The notes under the pieces are model-generated. The model ran no database searches and was not told where the DNA came from. It was given only the letters and a program-made list of their open reading frames with translations. A program made the translations under genes and the position numbers. Shown in pieces: positions 28,064-36,652 of a DNA stretch of 64,000 nucleotides; within the stretch, counting starts at the first letter, position 1; each line of letters starts with the position of its first letter. This DNA comes from JAUWGC01 sp963753055 (GTDB taxonomy: Bacteria; Bacteroidota; Bacteroidia; Bacteroidales; B18-G4), in NCBI GenBank assembly GCA_963753055.1, contig CAVWAP010000002.1, forward strand, positions 248,001 through 312,000, in the 5' to 3' direction.

Positions 28064-28939
28064 TTATCTATTATTTCTGCTTAACCAATAGAAGTAAGCA
28101 TCTTCGAGAGTTGGGGGAGATGATTCAAAATTGTTTTCGGGCTTTGTTTCGGAGAAAATTCTAATAAAAGTTTTACCTGCAAAAAGACGATTCGATAAAA
28201 GATCGTATTTTTTTTCATAAATTTCAATATCAGATTTAAGAATGTCTTTTTCCCAAATTTTACCTTTTAAGGAATTAATAGCATTAACAGGATTATCTTT
28301 AAATAGTATTTCACCATTATTAATAATAGCCATATTAGAACATAACTGGCTTACATCTGCAACAATATGGGTTGAGAGAATAATAATAATATCTTCGCTG
28401 ATTTCGCTTAACAGATTATGAAAACGATTTCTTTCTTCAGGATCGAGGCCTGCTGTAGGCTCATCAACAATTATTAATTTTGGATTTCCAAGCAAAGCAT
28501 GAGCTATTCCAAAGCGTTGTTTCATCCCTCCCGAAAAAGTCTTAAGCTTTTGTTTTCGTTCATTCCAGAGATTTACACGCTTTAGCAACATCTCAACTTT
28601 TTCGTGGCGTTCTTTTTTGTTTCTAACACCTTTTAGCATTATAAAATGTTCGAGCAATTTGTATGCATTGTCTTTGGGATAAAATCCAAATTCCTGGGGT
28701 AAATAACCAAGAATTTTTTTGACCTCCCCTTTTTGGGTCAGGACATCAATATCACCTAATCTTATTTCGCCTGAATCGGCTTCCTGTAAAGTTGCTATTA
28801 TTCGCATTAATGTTGATTTCCCGGCACCATTAGGACCCAATAATCCATAAAGACCGGTAGGAATATTCAATGAAACATTTTTTAATGCAACGACTCCATT
28901 TGAGTAGGTTTTTGAGAGATTTGTAATTTCTATTTCCAT
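28064..28939 (-). CDS. ABC transporter ATP-binding protein
   Basis: The 291-residue ATPase has Walker A GPNGAGKST (35-43), the Q-loop in YLPQEFGFYP, signature FSGGMKQRFG, Walker B LIIVDEPTAGLDP and the H-loop in LSTHIVADVS. A C-terminal extension of about 70 residues follows, as in the YhbG/CcmA-like group that energises ABC-2 exporters. It is the first gene of a two-gene operon with the permease-peptidase and should power that protein. Confidence 0.95.
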   Translation of the reverse strand: MEIEITNLSKTYSNGVVALKNVSLNIPTGLYGLLGPNGAGKSTLMRIIATLQEADSGEIRLGDIDVLTQKGEVKKILGYLPQEFGFYPKDNAYKLLEHFIMLKGVRNKKERHEKVEMLLKRVNLWNERKQKLKTFSGGMKQRFGIAHALLGNPKLIIVDEPTAGLDPEERNRFHNLLSEISEDIIIILSTHIVADVSQLCSNMAIINNGEILFKDNPVNAINSLKGKIWEKDILKSDIEIYEKKYDLLSNRLFAGKTFIRIFSETKPENNFESSPPTLEDAYFYWLSRNNR

Positions 28940-29059
28940 AGTTAAATAGTTATTTGATATTATATTTCTAAGACGAGGTTAAATATTGCGTAGTTACACT
29001 AATTTTATTATCATTCGTATTTATTCCGAGCGTTTGGAAAAAAACCAGTATATGGCAAA

Positions 29060-29257
29060 CCTCTTGACAAGCCCCGTAATCTACAATTTACATTTTACAA
29101 TTTACATGGTCAGATTGTTGATAAAATACAAGAGAGTCAGGCAAAAGGGACGCAAAAAGTGGAATGGAATGCTGAAGGACTCCCTTCTGGAATGTATTAT
29201 TACAGGATACAGGCTGGGGAAAAGGTTGGAGGGGGGGAATTGGTGAAAATGGGATGA
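29060..29257 (+). pseudogene. stand-alone T9SS type A sorting domain (fossil)
   Basis: One uninterrupted frame (29060-29257) encodes about 65 residues reading PLDKPRNLQFTFYNLHGQIV, then a KVEWNAEGLPSGMYYYRIQ stretch and GGGELVKMG-stop. This is a full C-terminal sorting domain. The frame is open only from 29003 and no secreted protein precedes it. DNA similarity to the tails at 12030-12195 and 24090-24266 is obvious. It is a detached cassette rather than a gene. The remaining part of 28940-29506 shows nothing else. Confidence 0.75.
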
Positions 29258-29506
29258 GGAGGGTGTATGTTGGGAAAAATGTAAGGTAAATCAACTTTAA
29301 CTATCGTATCTTAGTGGCCGAGTTAAATTGAAGACTTACACAATTGAATAAGAATTATCCGTTTCAATTGAAGGGGATAAAAGCAATTTTTAAAATTGAT
29401 ATTCGTTAAAAGCTTTTAAGTAGGCTTAATTTTTCGTATATTAATTCGCTATTTTTTAAAAATAAGTTCTTCAATCATAGTGAAATAAGGATAGAGAGAG
29501 GAGATT

Positions 29507-30373
29507 ATGAGGCAATTAATAATTACAAAATCAATCACCAACCGTGAAACAGCTTCCTTTGATAAATACCTGCAGGATATTGGAAAAGAAGAACTTATAA
29601 CTGCAGAAGAAGAAGTAGAATTAGCCAGAAGGATCAAGCAAGGAGATCATAACTCACTGGAAAAACTCATTAAAGCAAATTTAAGGTTTGTCGTTTCAGT
29701 TGCCAAACAATACCAGAATCAGGGCTTAAGTTTACCCGACCTGATAAACGAAGGAAATCTTGGTTTGATCAAAGCTGCAAAACGTTTCGATGAAACAAGG
29801 GGTTTTAAATTTATTTCTTACGCAGTATGGTGGATTAGGCAGTCAATCATACAAGCAGCGGCAGAACAATCCAGAATTGTCAGATTACCCCTTAACCAGG
29901 TAGGGTCGTTAAATAAAATTAGAAAAGCAACATCAAAATTAGAGCAACAATACCAACGTCTTCCTACAACGTATGAAATTGCTGACCTGATGGACTTGCC
30001 AGAATATAAAGTGGATAAAGCAATGAAAATTTCCACAAAATATATTTCTGTTGATGCTCCTATCAATCCCGATAACGACACAAAATTTCTGGATATATAT
30101 TTGAATGAGGATTCTACAGCAACGGATTCCATCCTGATGAGGGAATCTCTTCACAGAGAAATTCAACGTTCTCTATCCACATTAACCGATAGAGAAAGGG
30201 ATGTTATTAATTTGTATTACGGTATTGGTTTGAATAATGGCCTTACACTCGAGGAGATTGGTGAAAAATTTGATTTGACCCGTGAAAGGGTTAGGCAAAT
30301 TAAAGAAAAAGCAATTCGAAGATTAAAGCATACATCGAGAAGTAAGTTATTGAAAGCGTACCTTGGTGATTGA
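29507..30373 (+). CDS. RpoD/SigA-type RNA polymerase sigma factor
   Basis: The 288-residue protein has the compact Bacteroidota primary-sigma architecture: a short region 1.2 (FDKYLQDIGKEELITAEEEV), region 2 (LRFVVSVAKQYQNQGLSLPD, GFKFISYAVWWIRQSI), region 3 (VRLPLNQVGSLNKI) and region 4.2 (LTLEEIGEKFDLTRERVRQI). It would direct core polymerase to TTTG/TAnnTTTG promoters. Compared with the very conserved housekeeping proteins of the phylum, region 3 (TSKLEQQYQRLPTTYEIADL) and the GIGLNNG insertion look divergent, so it could be a paralogous rather than the main sigma factor. It stands alone. Confidence 0.88.
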   Translation: MRQLIITKSITNRETASFDKYLQDIGKEELITAEEEVELARRIKQGDHNSLEKLIKANLRFVVSVAKQYQNQGLSLPDLINEGNLGLIKAAKRFDETRGFKFISYAVWWIRQSIIQAAAEQSRIVRLPLNQVGSLNKIRKATSKLEQQYQRLPTTYEIADLMDLPEYKVDKAMKISTKYISVDAPINPDNDTKFLDIYLNEDSTATDSILMRESLHREIQRSLSTLTDRERDVINLYYGIGLNNGLTLEEIGEKFDLTRERVRQIKEKAIRRLKHTSRSKLLKAYLGD

Positions 30374-30509
30374 TGAATTCCTATCTGTGGTTCAAAATGA
30401 ATTCCATCATACCATTTTCTCTCCAGTTTGGACTAAGATACCAAGTGCTTTTTAATGATAGGTGTGTTAGGTGCAAATTCCGGAGCCATTGTACACCGGT
30501 ATTTCCAAC

Positions 30510-30874
30510 TGGCACAGAATTTGACTTTCATATTTCTTCATTTCTTTTGCTTGTCCAAAAGAAATGAAGCAAAGAAAAGGACAGCACGAATGCAGCCCTT
30601 TCTCCCCACGGTCAGACTTCCCACCGCACAGTCCCCGAAAGGGCCACACCATTCGTGCACTCCCCGCACCGGCTAGCACTGATTGATCTATGCTTCTCAG
30701 TTGGCAAAATGTAGAGCCGGCTATAAATAGAAAAGCTAGTTACTTGTAACGGTCATCCTGATCCCGCGGAGCAAAGCGAGGCGGGAGAAGGACCTCAATC
30801 ATTTTAGCAGTCAGCTAGCAGAAACAGACTGTCAGCTTTCCGAAAAGGGAGAGGGTAAGGCTATTAGCTATAAC
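30510..30874. repeat. structured intergenic repeat, copy A
   Basis: About 365 bp nearly identical to copies B (34885-35250) and C (53335-53700). The first hairpin is perfect here: CTTCATTTCTTTTG, loop CTTGTC, CAAAAGAAATGAAG. A long stem GCACGAATG/CATTCGTGC encloses a CCC-GAAA-GGG hairpin. A REP-like GGTCATCCTGATCCCGC..GCGGGAGAAGGACC and GGTAAGGCTATTAGC end it. The 70-residue frame on the minus strand is shared by the copies but overlaps the hairpins and is not a credible gene. Confidence 0.8.
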
Positions 30875-31000
30875 GTTTAGTATAAGAATAGTAGCCGACT
30901 ACTTGGCACTTCCCTGTCAAGTTACAAGAAAGTTGAAGCGGACTACAACCCTTGAATTTACTACAGTCCTGGCTATTATTTTTATACTTTGTTACCAGCC
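30871..31000. repeat. attC-like long palindrome P3
   Basis: TAACGTTTAGTATAAGAATA then GTAGCC in the left arm pairs with GGCTATTATTTTTATAC and TTTGTTACC in the right arm. It is 130 bp long like P1 and P2, and ends 16 bp beyond the stop of the SRPBCC gene (minus strand). Confidence 0.6.
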
Positions 31001-31016
31001 GTTTTTTTATATCGGA

Positions 31017-31452
31017 TTATTTTTCACATTCTTTCTTTAATAAGTCAAGCCAGTTTTGCATCCCATTTGCTAAACTTTTATTAAATGAATTTTTCAGGAG
31101 TTTTGCAAAAAAACCTTCCAGACTTTCCTCAACACTTACTTCTATATTTCCGTCTTTTTCGGTTATTATCCAGTTATGGATAGCGAACATTCCAAATGTT
31201 TTTCCTGTCCAACCAATTTTTTGAAAAGGTTCAACAGTATGCAGCGTGGAATGTATTTTTGCACCGCCTGATTTCCAATCAAATGTTGAGTTTGGTTTTA
31301 ATTCACCATTCAATTTAGGTTTGCTAATATCTGTTTGCCAGTTATCCCAATTGTTGATGTTGGTTAAAACTGTCCATACTTTCTTCGCTACTTGCGGCAA
31401 TAGTTATTGTCTTGCTGCACATTACAGGTGCATTGTTGTTAATACTTTTCAT
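31017..31452 (-). pseudogene. SRPBCC/polyketide-cyclase-like protein with one frameshift
   Basis: The main frame (31017-31400) encodes a START/SRPBCC-fold protein: KVWTVLTNINNWDNWQTDIS, STFDWKSGGAKIHSTL, IGWTGKTFGMFAIHNW. The natural N-terminus MKSINNNAPVMCSKTITIAA is present in another frame from the ATG at 31452. One extra base near 31385-31392 (gaagaaagt) separates the two. The full product would be about 144 residues, the family norm. These proteins bind small hydrophobic ligands. Whether the indel is real or a sequencing error is open. It is followed by palindrome P3, as a cassette gene would be. Confidence 0.75.
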
Positions 31453-31515
31453 TGTTAAACTATTTTGTGCAACGAACTTGCTAAAATTGTCAAGTTAATT
31501 GAGGTTAATTAAATT

Positions 31516-31872
31516 TTACTCTAAATTTATCAAAGTTAACAAAGTCCATGTTGCTCCAAGGGTGTCAATAAGTCCGAAAAGGATAATTTTAGGTTTAGCA
31601 ATTTTGAAAATTACCAATCCTGAAAATCCTATTAATCCAGCAATTCTTGCATAAATTGATGCCCAGTAAAAACTATAGACTTCATTTTGAGCTGAATTCA
31701 AATAAAAGTATCCAAGAGAGAGAGCAATTATTCCGACAACCCTAATCCAATGATCTTTTGGTTTCTCATGCCCAAAAAGAATTAGAGTTTTGCCAGGTAT
31801 AAAAAGCAGAAGTAAACCAATTAGTATAACATAAATTCCCCAAATAAAAATACTTAACGTAGGTGCGCCCAT
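31516..31872 (-). CDS. small four-helix membrane protein of unknown function
   Basis: This 118-residue protein has four hydrophobic helices (about 7-25, 42-60, 67-85, 92-113), with short loops (GHEKPKDHW, IAKPKI). A conserved GATWTLL segment is at the C-terminus. Similar small membrane proteins without assigned role occur widely. It lies 64 bp upstream of the SRPBCC gene on the same strand, but the gap carries its own spacer, so co-transcription is uncertain. Confidence 0.6.
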   Translation of the reverse strand: MGAPTLSIFIWGIYVILIGLLLLFIPGKTLILFGHEKPKDHWIRVVGIIALSLGYFYLNSAQNEVYSFYWASIYARIAGLIGFSGLVIFKIAKPKIILFGLIDTLGATWTLLTLINLE

Positions 31873-32271
31873 ATGTAATTTATAAAATTCTTCATTAATG
31901 TTGATAAAATTAAACTATTTCTCCTCTAATATCGTGAATACGAATAAGATTCTTTTGCATTTGCAAATGGCTGGTAACTTGTTTATATGTTAACCTTTTG
32001 TTACTTTACACACCCATTAAGTGTGGATAAAAACACGTTTTCAGTAAATATACAAAGATTCTGTGCTGCAACTTCCACCAAGAAGAGGCTCCACAAACAA
32101 AGGAACAGAGAAATAGAGGAGTTTTGAAATGATATCTGATTCATGATGCCTGTTCCGAGTACTTCGACTTTGCTCAGTATAAACTCCGCCGAGGAGTCTG
32201 ATATCTGATCACTGGTCACTGATTTGTGACAATGGGTGTGTGGGGGTGTAAGGTGGGGGAGATTAATTAAC
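31873..32271. repeat. repeat-filled spacer
   Basis: Carries the TAACTTGTTTATATGTTAACC...GTGTGGATAAAAACACG segment shared with 20643-20707, TGTGCTGCAACTTCC (about 32062), an AACAAAGGAACAGAG word, gatatctgat words, and a 45-bp palindrome-like unit CCGAGTACTTCGACTTTGC...(32155-32200) also found at 36808 and, inverted, at 58656. No gene. Confidence 0.5.
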
Positions 32272-33141
32272 TCATTTAACACGTTTTGAGGTAATGCCTT
32301 CAACAACATTCTTCTCAATCTCGTAATTTACCGAAACCATCCAATCGTTAAAAGAAGGATCAATAATTTTGATGGCTTGAATTAATTCTTGTTTATAAGT
32401 CGATTCTATGGAAGCCCCTCTACCCGGCCAAATATGAAAAACTAACCGAAAGACCTCATTATCAGCGAATGTTTTAATGATTTTAGTTATGGGCTTTTTA
32501 GAAATAAGAATATTCGGATACTTCTTAGGAACTATATTAAGCATCTCATTCACTTTTTCAATAATACTTTGTTTAAGTTTCGTATCTGTAGGTAAAATGA
32601 TATCAAGTTGGCAATTAATATACTTTTTCGGGTAATTGATTACCACATTTATGTTTCTGTTAGGGATGTATACTTTTGCTCCATTTGCATTTTCGAAGAC
32701 TATAAACCTCATTCCAATTAATCTAATTATACCGGTCTGCCCATTAATTTCAACCATATCTCCAATGTCAATCTGGTTTGAAACGATGAGCGTAAATCCG
32801 GTAACCACGTCCTGTACAATACCCTGCGAACCAAAACCAACAGCAAGCCCTATAACAGATGCACTGGCAATATATGCTGTTAATGAAATACCTAATTCTT
32901 TAAGAGCATACCCAATAGCAAGAAAATAAATAATAAATACCAACACACTGGTGAGCAAACTTGTAACCGATAGTACTTTTGGCGATGATTTTCCACTGGT
33001 TTTTGAGTGAAATAACTTACTTACCTTCTTAACAATTATCACCAGGAGGTGCGCTGCAATGGCTATTGCTAAAATAAACAGAACACGATTACCTATAGTT
33101 TGAAGCTGAGGTGCTATATTGTTGAACATCAATGTTATCAT
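32272..33141 (-). CDS. MscS-family mechanosensitive ion channel
   Basis: The 289-residue protein has three N-terminal transmembrane segments (about 15-35, 58-78, 85-110). The pore helix TM3 is Ala/Gly-rich (ASASVIGLAVGFGSQGIVQD), followed by the MscS beta domain (IDIGDMVEINGQTGIIRLIG, YIPNRNI) and the alpha-beta C-terminal domain. It opens under membrane tension to release osmolytes. The length matches E. coli MscS (286). Single gene, same strand as the serine hydrolase 130 bp upstream. Confidence 0.93.
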   Translation of the reverse strand: MITLMFNNIAPQLQTIGNRVLFILAIAIAAHLLVIIVKKVSKLFHSKTSGKSSPKVLSVTSLLTSVLVFIIYFLAIGYALKELGISLTAYIASASVIGLAVGFGSQGIVQDVVTGFTLIVSNQIDIGDMVEINGQTGIIRLIGMRFIVFENANGAKVYIPNRNINVVINYPKKYINCQLDIILPTDTKLKQSIIEKVNEMLNIVPKKYPNILISKKPITKIIKTFADNEVFRLVFHIWPGRGASIESTYKQELIQAIKIIDPSFNDWMVSVNYEIEKNVVEGITSKRVK

Positions 33142-33271
33142 ACTTTATTATTTAGTTTTCCACCTGGATTAATAATATGTAAATCACTTTAAAAAACCTG
33201 CAAAGTAGCTCTTGTATATTCCGCTGCCATTGATCACACCATTGTTATGCTGCGATTTTAATCTTCTTAAA

Positions 33272-34612
33272 TCATTCTTCTAACTGGATTTTATTATAAG
33301 CCTTAGCCATGTCTCTCATATCATTACTAATAAATTCTTTTTCGAAAAACAAAAACTCACGTTTATTCAGATAGTATTTATCACGTTGATTTTTTTTCAT
33401 CTCGTGGTAGAAGTTCGTAGCCTTTTTTTCACCTGAATCAAGCATTGTTTTGAAGATCGCATAAGCACCGGACTTTTTTGGTAAATCGTATTCTTCACCA
33501 TACAATACCGCAAGTATCCGTGACATCATATAATCTGGCCATTTTATCACAATTTGCTTTTTGTACTCTTTCGTGTTTCGCAAAGCGACAATAAAGACAG
33601 TATCTTTCTCAATTCTTTGAGTATGGCTCCCAAACCCATTTATGCTACCATCTAAACTATTAGAGCGAATCTTTTTATAGCCTTTTCCATAAGGACATTT
33701 CTGATAATGCCAGCCATATTTATTAAAAAAGAGTTCTTTCGATTCTTCATTAAGAAGTTTATCTGTATAAAGAGCTTTATCAAATAAATACAAATCTTCA
33801 ACGGTGGACAGCAGTTGGCCGGCTCCAAGACAAAAAGACATATCAAGAAATGAGGCTTCCTCGAGGCCTGAAAAATAATTATAGTTATAACCGATGGCCC
33901 TATTTTCGATTGGTTGTGCAGTTATATCTTCTAAAGTATTTTTCATTCCAGCCGGCTGGCAAATTTTTTCCTGTAAAACTTCATCATATGATTTTCCGCT
34001 AACTCTTTCGATGACCAGTCCCAACAAGGCATATCCAAAATTGCTGTACTCCCTGCCTTTTCCAGGTTCATACACAAGCTCTCTTTCGGCGATGCAGTTG
34101 AGCAATCGCTCTCGTGAATAATACTCCTTTTCAATATCTATCAAATTTGAAATTCTGGACTCCCCGGTAATTCCTGCAGTATGTGTTAAAAGTTGATGTA
34201 TGGTAATATTCTCTCCTTTTTCTTTGGGAAATTCGGGTAAATACTGTGTTAGCTTTCCATCTAATTCCAATTTCTCCTCCTCCACTAGTTGAAGGATAAG
34301 CATGGCCGTGAATGGTTTTGTAAAGGAAGCAATCCTGAATTTTGTATCCACTGTATTTGGTATGCTGTCTTCAAGATTTGCATACCCCACAGCATTTTTA
34401 TAGATAATATCACCTTTTACCGAAATCAAAACAGCACCAGAAAACTGACCATTATCATCCATCTTATTTATTATTTGGGAAATTTCATCCTCCATGTTCT
34501 TAGAAGAAGATAGGATAGGTTCAGAAAGGAAATATCTACGACCAATTAATACAATGGCAAATATTAAAACTGTAAGAATTATTAAGATCCAAAAGATATT
34601 TTTTCTTTTCAT
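33272..34612 (-). CDS. serine hydrolase, class C beta-lactamase/PBP4-like
   Basis: The 446-residue protein has an N-terminal membrane anchor or signal (about 7-23). The beta-lactamase-type fold carries SFTK (S96-K99) and Y-S-N (189-191). The third motif, usually HxG or KTG, is not obvious; GSHTQRIE (about residue 328) is the best candidate. A C-terminal extension of about 90 residues is Lys/Glu-rich. Such enzymes hydrolyse D-Ala peptides or esters in the periplasm; real beta-lactamase activity is not implied. It starts about 40 bp after palindrome P4 on the minus strand. Confidence 0.88.
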   Translation of the reverse strand: MKRKNIFWILIILTVLIFAIVLIGRRYFLSEPILSSSKNMEDEISQIINKMDDNGQFSGAVLISVKGDIIYKNAVGYANLEDSIPNTVDTKFRIASFTKPFTAMLILQLVEEEKLELDGKLTQYLPEFPKEKGENITIHQLLTHTAGITGESRISNLIDIEKEYYSRERLLNCIAERELVYEPGKGREYSNFGYALLGLVIERVSGKSYDEVLQEKICQPAGMKNTLEDITAQPIENRAIGYNYNYFSGLEEASFLDMSFCLGAGQLLSTVEDLYLFDKALYTDKLLNEESKELFFNKYGWHYQKCPYGKGYKKIRSNSLDGSINGFGSHTQRIEKDTVFIVALRNTKEYKKQIVIKWPDYMMSRILAVLYGEEYDLPKKSGAYAIFKTMLDSGEKKATNFYHEMKKNQRDKYYLNKREFLFFEKEFISNDMRDMAKAYNKIQLEE

Positions 34613-34648
34613 AATTAATAGATAAATGAGTCATTTTTTATTGCAGCA

Positions 34649-34850
34649 TAAAGTTCCCGGCGCATGGGCCGGGGCGTGTTTTTGTTCCGGCTCAGCGGGA
34701 TGATTTGTTAATACATTAAAGTTAGTCAATTCTGTTATAAGATGTCCCGCTGAGGCGGGACAATTTTTGTTATAAAGAAATGCTTTCATTCAAGCTCAAC
34801 GGCGTTCTCGACCTAAAACACCGCCCTGGCCTATAGCGCCGTGTTATATT
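34649..34850. repeat. attC-like palindrome P4
   Basis: Left arm CCCGGCGCATGGGCCGGGGC plus GTGTT; right arm AACACCGCCCTGGCC plus TATAGCGCCGTGTTAT. The arms are complementary. The loop contains a second pair, CAGCGGGAT/ATGTCCCGCTG. Related to P5 (53099-53297) and to the single arm at 17712. Confidence 0.55.
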
Positions 34851-34884
34851 ACTGTAGCCTTAACCGATCCAATTCTGACCAGGT

Positions 34885-35250
34885 ACTGGCACAGAATTTG
34901 ACATTCATATTTCTTCATTTCTTTTGCGTGTCCAAAAGAAACAGAAGCAAAGAAAAGGACAGCACGAATGCAGCCCTTTCTTCCCACGGTCAGACTTTCC
35001 GCCACACGAGCCCCGAAAGGGCCACACCATTCGTGCACTCCCCGCACCGGCTAGCACTGATTGATCTATGCTTCTCAGTTGGCAAAATGTAGAGCCGGCT
35101 ATAAATAGAAAAGCTAGTTACTTGTAACGGTCATCCTGATCCCGCGGAGCAAAGCGAGGCGGGAGAAGGACCTCAATCATTTTAGCAGTCAGCTAGCAGA
35201 AACAGACTGTCAGCTTTCCGAAAAGGGAGAGGGTAAGGCTATTGGATATA
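34885..35250. repeat. structured intergenic repeat, copy B
   Basis: Same layout as copy A and about 95 percent identical by eye: hairpin CTTCATTTCTTTTG..CAAAAGAAAC, stem GCACGAATG/CATTCGTGC, REP-like unit, GGTAAGGCTATTGGATATAAC. It is preceded by palindrome P4. Downstream to 35445 there are gatatctgat and cagtgatcagtgttcagtg words and a sorting-domain fossil (35385-35425). No gene between 34613 and 35551. Confidence 0.8.
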
Positions 35251-35384
35251 ACTCGTTTATATGTGCTCCTTTGTTCTTGAGTTCCTCTGTTCAACATGTT
35301 GTCCCTTTTTTGATATCTGATTCATGATATCTGATATCTGATTTTCTGTTCAGTGATCAGTGTTCAGTGTTCACTGATTTGGCT

Positions 35385-35425
35385 TATGTGTGTAGTTCGA
35401 GTCCGGGAAGGGGGTGGTTTATAGA
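35385..35425 (+). pseudogene. T9SS C-terminal strand fossil
   Basis: One frame reads M-C-V-V-R-V-R-E-G-G-G-L-stop, near-identical in DNA to 1149-1192 and 20975-21015. The word GTTCGAGTCC here mimics a tRNA T arm, but no cloverleaf can be built. Confidence 0.4.
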
Positions 35426-35457
35426 TACTTTATTAATATTCGTCATCTGGATAGTCG

Positions 35458-35508
35458 GGAATCCTTCAAATGTTACATCTGTTATAGCATTTGTTACATA
35501 TCTGATAG
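35458..35508 (+). promoter_or_regulatory. 51-bp upstream element shared with the 22461 gene
   Basis: One mismatch to 22324-22374. TGTTACA repeats at 35471-35477 and 35492-35498 are 21 bp apart. Similarity continues weakly to the start codon (GTTTAACTTTAGAAAAA against CTTAACTTGGGAAAAA). Confidence 0.55.
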
Positions 35509-35551
35509 TAGTAATCTTTAAAGCTGTTTAACTTTAGAAAAAAACACTACT

Positions 35552-36652
35552 ATGAAAAAATTAAATTTTTTATTGGCTCTTATTATAATAGGAGCTGTAA
35601 GTTTCAGTTGTCAAAAGACTGAACAAGAACAGGATTTTAAATCCACGGACAGGACCTCCATTCAGAATCCCTCAGTGGATTTTGATAAAATGAATCAACG
35701 ACTTAATAGTCGTTTGGCATCATTACGTGTTTACCAGGAACAACTTGCTCTGGCTGCAAATTCAAATCGTGAATGCATGCAAAGGGTGGTTGTACCTGAT
35801 GATGCCTCAACCATCCAGGATGCCATTGAGATGGTATGCGAGTATGGAGAAGTGATTGTGCAAAGTGGCACATATGTAGAAGATATCTGGATATTCAATA
35901 AACCAGGAATCCATATACGGGCAGTTGGGAATGTAATTTTAAATGGTGACTTTTCTGTTGTATACAACTCAGATAACGTCATTATAGAAGATTTTCATAT
36001 CGTAGTGCCTGATTATCCAATTCCCTGGGATGGCGTATGGTTGTATTATGTTAATGGGTGTGTAATCAAGAACAATATCATTTCAAATCAGGCCTATCCC
36101 GGGATTGAATCTGCTGATTGGGGTATATATATTTGGGAATCTGGTAATTATAATCAAATCAAGGATAACGAAGTGTCAGGAATGGAAATTGGAATACTTA
36201 TTGGCTCTCTTAATCCTGACCAAACTTGCTCCAACAATATGATCAAGGGAAATCTGGTATCCAATGCTGAACGTGGAATCTGGCTTGTTTTTGATTGTGA
36301 TAACAATAAGGTTATGGGAAATCAAATCGACAATAGTATTGGCCCTGTTTCAATAGGAATCTCCATGACAGGTCACGATCCGTTTTGTGTTGAAAACAAT
36401 CAAATCAAACTTAATGATGTAAGTTATTGTGAGTACGAAGGATTATTTTTACATACATCCTTTAATAATATGATAGGCCCAAATAACACATTTAACTATA
36501 ATGGAGGAGATGGTATTTCATTATTGCCATATAACGAGGACAACTTTGTAGTTAACAATGAAGCACTGTATAATACAGGGTTTGATATCTGGAATGGTGG
36601 GGTTAATAACAAGTTTAGGGCAAATACCGCTGTTAACACCTATGGTTTTTAA
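35552..36652 (+). CDS. lipoprotein with right-handed beta-helix (NosD-like)
   Basis: The 366-residue protein has a lipobox (GAVSFSC, Cys about 20) and a helical N-terminal segment (about 45-75). The beta-helix begins at VVPDDASTIQDAIEMVCEYG and continues with NosD/PbH1-type coils (NVIIEDFHI, GCVIKNNIIS, NYNQIKDNEVSG, NNMIKGNLVSNAERGIWL, NNKVMGNQI). It is probably anchored to the outer membrane, without a T9SS tail. Its upstream region carries the 51-bp TGTTACA element also found before the beta-helix gene at 22461, suggesting shared control. Confidence 0.82.
   Translation: MKKLNFLLALIIIGAVSFSCQKTEQEQDFKSTDRTSIQNPSVDFDKMNQRLNSRLASLRVYQEQLALAANSNRECMQRVVVPDDASTIQDAIEMVCEYGEVIVQSGTYVEDIWIFNKPGIHIRAVGNVILNGDFSVVYNSDNVIIEDFHIVVPDYPIPWDGVWLYYVNGCVIKNNIISNQAYPGIESADWGIYIWESGNYNQIKDNEVSGMEIGILIGSLNPDQTCSNNMIKGNLVSNAERGIWLVFDCDNNKVMGNQIDNSIGPVSIGISMTGHDPFCVENNQIKLNDVSYCEYEGLFLHTSFNNMIGPNNTFNYNGGDGISLLPYNEDNFVVNNEALYNTGFDIWNGGVNNKFRANTAVNTYGF

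Noticed and set aside
30467..30679. Minus-strand frame (MLAGAGSARMV...) shared by copies A and C and partly B of the repeat
   Set aside because: It follows from near-identical DNA, overlaps strong hairpins, has an odd composition, and copy B carries it with a different start. It is treated as a by-product of the repeat.
35385..35410. GTTCGAGTCC resembling a tRNA T arm
   Set aside because: No acceptor, D or anticodon arm can be built; the text matches sorting-domain fossils at 1149 and 20975.
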